DNA of 64,000 bases from Bin80 sp965116685 (GTDB lineage: Bacteria; Bacteroidota; Rhodothermia; Rhodothermales; Bin80). How positions within the stretch are numbered: the stretch's first letter is position 1; the number at the start of each line of letters is the position of its first letter. The DNA is taken from contig OZ220707.1 in assembly GCA_965116685.1 (NCBI GenBank), positions 1,860,001-1,924,000 of the forward strand, in the 5' to 3' direction. This document shows positions 58,991 through 64,000 of this stretch, one piece after another. The notes under the pieces are model-generated. The model saw nothing but the letters and a program-made list of their open reading frames with translations, made no database searches and was not told the origin of the DNA. Both the position numbers and the translations under genes were made by a program.

Positions 58991-61106
58991 CACCAGTTTG
59001 CAATGTAGTGGATTTTTTTGCGGATCTCTGCTGCCCCTATTTTCCAGGGGGGCTCAAAAGGGCTATTTTTTCGTTCTTTTTTTACCTGTCGGTGTCCTCT
59101 TTTTTTGGGCGTTTCGTCTTGATTCGTTGGGTGTAATTTCCGATGTTGAGTTCCAACGCCTGGAAGACCTTCCGTTGGAATGGTTTCAGGTCTGCATCTT
59201 GTTTGAGTAGGATACAGTGGGTTTTATTTTGTGGAAGTACCGTGGTCACGCGGTTCTGGTGGTTGAGCGCTACCTTGAGCGTTCCCCAGCTCCGATGAAT
59301 CTGATGGGTTCGCAGTTGACTCCGAATCAGGTGAGCCGTATGAAAGGCAAGGATCGACAGGAACAGATGTGCCTCAATCCGCTCTTGCTTCCGATGGTAA
59401 ATGGGGCGTAATCCGAGGTCGGATTTGATGGTACGGAAGGTTTGTTCAATCTCATTCAACCTCCAGTAGGTGCGTGCAACCTTTTTGCAAGGCCACTTGG
59501 TGTGACTGGTTCGCACGATATAGCCCCCCGAAGCATTCGTGCATTCGTCAAAGGCCGATCGACGCTGGATGCGAATGGATTGCGCATTCGGACTGTCTTT
59601 TTTCTGACCTACCGTCACCGCGTACTGATACGCAACCTTTTTATATTTCTCAACCAGTCGCCCGACCTTCTTTTGGACGACCTCATACGTCTTGGGTCGC
59701 CCCTTTACGGTCAGGCCCTCGTTCAGGTGCGCAATGGCTTCTTCAAATTGCGCACGCTTGGTCTGGAGGATCTGATCACCGACGGCCTGCCGGGCCGCAC
59801 TATGCAGATACACACGTTGCTCTTGATCGTCCTTGCCAACCGCCCACGCACGCACCAGGGTCTTCGTGCTGGTTTCAAACACTTGATCGGGTTCGCGCTC
59901 GGGGACCGGTGGGGTCTTGGCCCGCTCCACGCAGATCCAACCCAGCCCCTGCTCCTTCAAATACGCCAGATTCGCCTCGGTTGCAATACCCGCGTCCATG
60001 ATGACCGTAGGTTGGGCCCCAGCCAACTGCGCAATCGCCTGTTTCAGCGTACCGGGCTCACTGGCATTGCCGGGAAGAATGTTGGCGGTGCGAGGAAACC
60101 CGGATGCATCAAGAGTCAGGGCTAACGTCACCAGCGGACAATTCGATCGCTTCTCTTTACTGCGTCCATATTGGAGTAACGTCCCTTGTTGGCGACCGGT
60201 ATAGAAGGTATTCGTCAGATCATAAAAGACAATGGTTTCGCCAAATCCCAACAGTTCTCTGGTGTGTCCAAAAAGTTCATCCATGATGGACTTGTGGTGT
60301 TTGTACAGCAGGTCTCCGACATCGTAGAGCGATCGCTCACTCGGGAGTTTTGCACGAAGAAGTTCCAAGATGCTGGAGCGCTCGCGCATCCATTCGTGGG
60401 TTTGCCGTTCACTTCCCGGGGAAAGCATCCGTCCGACGACCAGCGCCGTCGCCCAGTGGATCTGATCTTCATTCAAGTGCAGGTCTTGAAGAATCTCGGC
60501 GAAACCCAAACGCTGCAACGCCTGCAACGCCACACGCTCACCCCCAACGGTTCGCGTATCGGTGTGATGAATCTCGTACGTGAGAATGGAATCCCGATCA
60601 TCCCGCGGATCGTCTGGATCATACCCCTTGGCCTGGAGACGTTGGATGATTTCCTGACTGACTTTTCGGAGCGCCTCATCTTCAAGAAACAGCGGTTCAT
60701 ACCCCCGCAAGCCATCCATAACAAGTCGGGACAGGGTCCGCCACTGTGTCTGGGGGATGCTGAAATCCTGGCCAAGATTGAGCAGGGTACGCTGTTTGGA
60801 CATCCCATTCACCCGATGGGATTCCACCAGGGAAAAGGTGTCGGCTTTGATCCCGGATTTCAGGGTTCGAGATTTCGACCGGATATACATAAACCAGGGG
60901 TAGATTTGATGGATTTTACAGGGATTGAGTGGAAAGGTTCCGCAAAAATCCACTATTTCAAGAGATTTTGAAACAAATACCAGAAAAAGATGAATTTGTG
61001 CGAAAAATGGCCGATTTAACCCCTGAAATGGGCAAATTGAGGGCAAAAATCTCTAAATTAACGCAAGATGTCAGTCAGTATCTGACCGAATTTGCAAACT
61101 GGTGTA
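58991..61106 (-). mobile_element. IS1634-type element B (ends shared with the IS110 arms)
   Basis: The element between the two inverted IS110 copies. Its inner sequences after CACCAGTTTGCAA (left) and before TTGCAAACTGGTG (right) do not match each other, so its terminal repeat must be that CACCAGTTTGCAA sequence and may extend outwards past the IS110 copies to CGCAAGATATAA. Without the IS110 copies it is about 2.1 kb. No simple target duplication is seen next to it. Confidence 0.75.
59082..60890 (-). CDS. IS1634-family transposase B
   Basis: About 602 residues from ATG 60890 (MYIRSKSRTLKSGIKADTF); the open frame up to 61046 has no homology. DDE signatures are IVFYDLTNTFYTGRQQG, PTVIMDAGIATEANL and VARTYWRLNEIEQTFRTIKS (catalytic Glu), followed by LGLRPIYHRKQERIEAHLFL. 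It is only distantly related to transposase A. The frame is intact. The C-terminus is basic (RIKTKRPKKEDTDR). Confidence 0.93.
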   Translation of the reverse strand: MYIRSKSRTLKSGIKADTFSLVESHRVNGMSKQRTLLNLGQDFSIPQTQWRTLSRLVMDGLRGYEPLFLEDEALRKVSQEIIQRLQAKGYDPDDPRDDRDSILTYEIHHTDTRTVGGERVALQALQRLGFAEILQDLHLNEDQIHWATALVVGRMLSPGSERQTHEWMRERSSILELLRAKLPSERSLYDVGDLLYKHHKSIMDELFGHTRELLGFGETIVFYDLTNTFYTGRQQGTLLQYGRSKEKRSNCPLVTLALTLDASGFPRTANILPGNASEPGTLKQAIAQLAGAQPTVIMDAGIATEANLAYLKEQGLGWICVERAKTPPVPEREPDQVFETSTKTLVRAWAVGKDDQEQRVYLHSAARQAVGDQILQTKRAQFEEAIAHLNEGLTVKGRPKTYEVVQKKVGRLVEKYKKVAYQYAVTVGQKKDSPNAQSIRIQRRSAFDECTNASGGYIVRTSHTKWPCKKVARTYWRLNEIEQTFRTIKSDLGLRPIYHRKQERIEAHLFLSILAFHTAHLIRSQLRTHQIHRSWGTLKVALNHQNRVTTVLPQNKTHCILLKQDADLKPFQRKVFQALELNIGNYTQRIKTKRPKKEDTDR

Positions 61107-61173
61107 GTATAGCAGGTTCCAGTTCTGGGTAATATGTATTGTTTTGGTTACATTTTGTTATAATATAGGATAG

Positions 61174-61373
61174 ATAGCCACGAAGAAGGATCCTTGAGCA
61201 ATTGCGACGGCTGATCAATCTGGTGTACGCATGCTAGGCCATAGGCCATAATGCTCAATATTTGAATTCGTCGGAGCTGCCATAATCTTGCGACTCGGGC
61301 TCGCGGTAATCGCTACCGAAAAGTTTGCACATGGGCTCTCCATCTTTGCTTGGGGATCCTTCTGCGTGGCTAT
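61174..61373 (-). ncRNA. Candidate bridge (seeker) RNA of the right IS110-type element
   Basis: Same 200-nt segment as 56564-56763, on the minus strand, closed by the same 20-base inverted repeat with one mismatch. Its conservation in the second copy shows it belongs to the element. Confidence 0.55.
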
Positions 61374-61390
61374 TCTGTCGTATTGATAGT

Positions 61391-62521
61391 TCATGCAGTC
61401 TGAACGGGGGATTGCATGGCCTCCCATAGAAAGCCGGCCAGTTCGCGGGCAAGTGCAACCACCGCGACTTTGGGCGGCTTTCGTTTGGTCAGTGCTCGGT
61501 ATCGTTGGTGTAAACGTTTTTGTGCCCGCTGGCTAATGGCCACGGTTCGGGCACTGCATTGCTTCTGCCGTTCACCAAGGGATACACTGATCCGGGGATA
61601 GTGTATGTATTTCCAGGCTGCACTCACCAAGGCTTTCCGTGCATGGACATTTCCGGTCTTGGTGATCGAACCAGACCGAACGGTGTTCCCCGATGAACGC
61701 TGAGATGGAACCAGTCCCAGATAGGCCATCAGGGCGGTCGGTTTTTCAAACCGCCGCAAGTCACCGATCTCGCAGACCAGTTGCATGGCCGTAATCAGTC
61801 CAATGCCGCGAAAGCCCTGCAGAATCTGGATCGGTTCCTGAAACCTGATGGACTCGGACGCAGTCCGTATCTGCTGTTCCACCTCCCGAACCCGTGACTG
61901 GATATAGGTAATATCCGCCAGGCTTCCCCGTAATACCTGCGCGTCGTTGGGCTGATCCAATTCGACCTTATTGATCCAAACCATAAACTTTTGCGTCCAG
62001 TTGCCTCCTGCATTATAGCTGTGTCCACGGCCATGCAAAAAATGAATGACTTGCATTTTGGATCGGTGGAGATTCTTTATCAGCGCTTCACGACTCCTGA
62101 CCAGACTCCGGACAGATCTCAATTCCGAATCCAGAATAAAACATTCGCTCAAAAGACCCGCCGCAAAGTACTCGGCCAGCTTCCTGGCATCACGCCGGTC
62201 TGTTTTAATTCGATCCCCAGTGCGCCGTGGAATAGAACCCGGCGCAATGATGGCACAATCAACGCCCAGGGCAGTCAGCGCTTCGTAGAGCGCCGTGCCG
62301 CAAAAAGACGCTTCGTAGCAACAACGGAAATCATCGTATTTAGACCGCATTGATGCCACAAATCTGGACAGACGTTCCGGCTTTTGTGCGGAAAACTCCC
62401 GCTCATCACAGAAACGCCGCAGATCCGCATCATAAACGCACGATGCAATCGTGGCACGGTGAACGTCCAGTCCGATAAAGTAACGCGTCTGAGAAGAAGG
62501 GGATGTGGGTTGGGATAGCAT
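61391..62521 (-). CDS. IS110-family transposase, right copy
   Basis: 376 residues with the same DEDD and Transposase_20 features as the left copy (D19, paired Asp in KTDRRDARK, Ser in RSGSITKTGN). It differs by three residues, so both copies were intact when they spread. Near identity at the DNA level suggests recent movement, or gene conversion between inverted arms. Confidence 0.95.
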   Translation of the reverse strand: MLSQPTSPSSQTRYFIGLDVHRATIASCVYDADLRRFCDEREFSAQKPERLSRFVASMRSKYDDFRCCYEASFCGTALYEALTALGVDCAIIAPGSIPRRTGDRIKTDRRDARKLAEYFAAGLLSECFILDSELRSVRSLVRSREALIKNLHRSKMQVIHFLHGRGHSYNAGGNWTQKFMVWINKVELDQPNDAQVLRGSLADITYIQSRVREVEQQIRTASESIRFQEPIQILQGFRGIGLITAMQLVCEIGDLRRFEKPTALMAYLGLVPSQRSSGNTVRSGSITKTGNVHARKALVSAAWKYIHYPRISVSLGERQKQCSARTVAISQRAQKRLHQRYRALTKRKPPKVAVVALARELAGFLWEAMQSPVQTA

Positions 62522-62617
62522 AGTAATTGAAAGTTAGGTTCAGCAGTAAGGATAAGGCTCGGCTGAGGAACCTGCTATGCTATTATATCTTGCGCAAAGA
62601 TTATCGTTGACTTGGGC

Positions 62618-63091
62618 TTACTCGGTGAGGTACACGGATAGCCCCTTTTCTGCATCCACATCCACGCGCTCACGATATTTGGTTTGCAGCTTGCGTCCGA
62701 CATAATCGGGCTGCAGCGGCATTTCGCGATGCCCACGATCTATGAGAACCATTAACTGAATTCGGGCTGGTGATCCCATTTCACATACGGCTGCAACCGC
62801 GCGGTGTGCCGTTCGACCCGTGTAAAGGACATCATCAACGATGACCACCACCTTCTCGGATACATCTTCTGATTTTTGACCTGGATCCTCTAAATCTAGC
62901 GGAACAGGAACCACACTACGCCCTGCGATCTCGCTGATGTGTCGTGCAAGGGCTTGGGCCACAAGAATTCCTTTCGGCACGACCCCGAACAGAATCAAAC
63001 CTTCGGTGCCCTGATTCCGCTCATCTACCTCACAGGCGAGGCGTGCAAGTGTTCGTTCAATCCGCTGTTTACCAAGAATCAGTGTGTGCAT
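62618..63091 (-). CDS. pyrR: PyrR-type phosphoribosyltransferase / pyrimidine regulator
   Basis: The 157-residue protein has the type I PRTase PRPP loop VVVIVDDVLYTGRTAHRAV, an N-terminal RTLARLACEVDERN, GLILFGVVPKGILVA and the C-terminal VGRKLQTKYRERV. PyrR has uracil phosphoribosyltransferase activity and in many bacteria binds pyr mRNA to attenuate transcription; whether it does so here cannot be seen. It follows the FN3-like gene by 12 bp on the same strand. The IS island begins just after its stop. Confidence 0.88.
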   Translation of the reverse strand: MHTLILGKQRIERTLARLACEVDERNQGTEGLILFGVVPKGILVAQALARHISEIAGRSVVPVPLDLEDPGQKSEDVSEKVVVIVDDVLYTGRTAHRAVAAVCEMGSPARIQLMVLIDRGHREMPLQPDYVGRKLQTKYRERVDVDAEKGLSVYLTE

Positions 63092-63103
63092 AAATGGGGC
63101 ACA

Positions 63104-63505
63104 CTAATTCTGAAACATCGCCTTAATACTGCCCCAACTTCGTGGAATAGCCGTGGGCGTATAGTTCACTTTTCTCTCCGCTATCCGCTGCCGCAGGCTA
63201 TTGGTCAGTACCGCTTCCAAGCGATAATCAACGATTGCTGCTGGTGACTTGTAGACCTTGTCATCACGTACCCTGTATGGGGTATTCACGCCATGCACGG
63301 AGATTTCCGCGACTCTCGAAAAGTCCTCTGCCTGGCCGGACTTCCGATAGAGTTCGTACGTTTTGACATCTGCCTCCACCTCTGCTTCCCAGGTAACCAT
63401 AATCACTCCCGCATCGTACTCCGTATTAAAATAACGGAGTCGAACTGACAGGAAGCTAGACGCAACCAAGAAAATCGCTGCCAAGAAAAACAATGAAACG
63501 CGCAT
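63104..63505 (-). CDS. Small secreted or membrane-anchored FN3-like protein
   Basis: The 133-residue protein has an N-terminal hydrophobic segment (VSLFFLAAIFLVASSFLSV, signal or anchor). One beta-sandwich of fibronectin type III character follows (VIMVTWEAEVEADVKTYELY, SPAAIVDYRLEAVL). GGAG lies a few bases before its ATG. It is upstream of pyrR in the same transcript. Function unknown. Confidence 0.7.
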   Translation of the reverse strand: MRVSLFFLAAIFLVASSFLSVRLRYFNTEYDAGVIMVTWEAEVEADVKTYELYRKSGQAEDFSRVAEISVHGVNTPYRVRDDKVYKSPAAIVDYRLEAVLTNSLRQRIAERKVNYTPTAIPRSWGSIKAMFQN

Positions 63506-63911
63506 ACACGCCTACAATTACTCTGGAGGAAATACGTTCCTTTTGATCAGGAACCCCGTGTCCCTATACACCGAAAAGCCGTCAAGTAACCAATCCCGTT
63601 ACCCTTTACGGGTTCCTTATGCTTTATTTGGGGGACAATATAAGCTTCGGACTCCATCTTAACACGATCAGAGAGGGAGGCGGCCTCCGCTCATGGGCTT
63701 CTTCCAATCTCATTGCGTCCGCGGGAACCCATGGAATCTCGGCTGTCTGCGATTCCATGCCTTTGCTGCCGCGAAGGCAGTTGTTGTCGACTCAGCCGGA
63801 TAAAGGGCACATGAGATCTTGGCTATCACGAAACATACCCCTCTCTTGCACGGTTGAAAATCGGGTCCAAGCGGTCACTCACAGCGATCAGGTTGCGGAC
63901 CTGCATGACCC
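63506..63911. other. Divergent intergenic region
   Basis: About 400 bp between the FN3-like gene and a lipoprotein gene. CCCGT and ACGGG frame a short hairpin at about 63595-63612. A plus-strand ORF at 63619-63942 has no recognisable domain and overlaps the lipoprotein start, so I do not accept it. Confidence 0.5.
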
Positions 63912-64000
63912 ATGCGATTCAAGGCCCAAGCCTTCTCAATAGTCCTCCTGCTTGCCAACTTCGGCTGCTCGTCGGTCGTTGACCCGGACATGCAGCCAAG
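63912..64000 (+). CDS. Lipoprotein, N-terminus only (runs off the window)
   Basis: ATG 63912 opens MRFKAQAFSIVLLLANFGC with a hydrophobic core and lipobox (ANFGC), then SSVVDPDMQP to the edge. The signal is typical of a lipoprotein; nothing can be said of the mature domain. Confidence 0.65.
   Translation, partial: MRFKAQAFSIVLLLANFGCSSVVDPDMQP

Larger units (their letters stand above)
61107..62582 (-). mobile_element. IS110/IS1111-type element, right copy (1476 bp, uninterrupted)
   Basis: It runs (minus strand) from TAGCATAGCAGGTTCC at 62582 to GGAACCTGCTATACTA at 61107. Almost identical to the left copy but inverted, and without the nested element. It shows the intact 3' end, with CAAAATGTAACCAAAACAAT where element A was inserted on the left. 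Confidence 0.85.
55343..62593. mobile_element. Nested IS island with 1.5-kb inverted arms (7.25 kb)
   Basis: The arms 55343-56789 plus 58948-59003 and, inverted, 61094-62593 are almost identical (about 1.50 kb each). Each arm carries one IS110-type element. The left arm is split by an IS1634-type element (A), and the centre is another IS1634-type element (B). The outermost bases CGCAAGATATAA and the innermost CTACACCAGTTTGCAA are also inverted copies. The whole unit sits between the PASTA gene and pyrR, ending about 25 bp after the pyrR stop. Bases flanking the unit are CCCAAA and CAAAGA, giving at most a 4-bp direct repeat. Confidence 0.85.

Overview
The window reads as a piece of a Bacteroidota-type chromosome, most likely from the Rhodothermota/Rhodothermia side. 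Evidence: a PorX-like response regulator fused to a PglZ/alkaline-phosphatase domain, TonB-dependent receptors paired with DUF4249 lipoproteins, a Rho factor with a long disordered insertion, a GWxTD-like secreted protein and a 6-bladed beta-propeller lipoprotein. The assignment is inferred from gene families; a 16S comparison would settle it.

Layout. 1-2992: a very large secreted Ig-repeat protein (minus strand, C-terminus outside the window). 2973-11488: an ISL3 relic split by an ISNCY-type IS, a decayed beta-propeller lipoprotein gene, a TonB-dependent receptor and a second ISNCY-type IS. 11545-27279: housekeeping genes (biotin carboxylase, DnaJ-like, MBL hydrolase, ferritin, porX, folC, rho, HAD phosphatase, proline dehydrogenase, trxB, trxA, purL), interrupted only by one intact ISL3 element. 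27513-40500: an accessory block with two convergent receptor/DUF4249 pairs. The plus-strand pair is intact. In the minus-strand pair the DUF4249 gene is split by a group II intron, and the receptor is split inside its signal peptide by an ISNCY element that itself carries an ORF-less group II intron. 40902-45939: a stand-alone MmeI-like restriction-modification enzyme, a GWxTD-like secreted protein and a VanZ-like membrane protein. 46129-48742: a TonB-dependent receptor under a TPP riboswitch, so probably an outer-membrane thiamine importer. 48758-54063: a complete rRNA operon on the minus strand (16S, tRNA-Ile, tRNA-Ala, 23S, 5S) with pre-16S and pre-23S processing stems and a terminator. 54358-55113: a PASTA protein. 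55343-62593: a nested IS island in which two almost identical IS110/IS1111-type elements lie inverted around an IS1634-type element, and one of them carries a second IS1634-type element. 62618-64000: pyrR, a small FN3-like secreted protein and the start of a lipoprotein gene.

The most distinctive feature is the number of nested insertions whose exact joints can be read. Removing the third ISNCY element restores a classic signal peptide. Removing either group II intron restores an open frame across the splice junction. Each ISNCY element has 6-bp target duplications. The two IS110-type copies each carry a 200-nt 3' segment closed by a 20-bp inverted repeat, a candidate bridge (seeker) RNA, and they appear to sit in the two terminal repeats of the same IS1634-type element.
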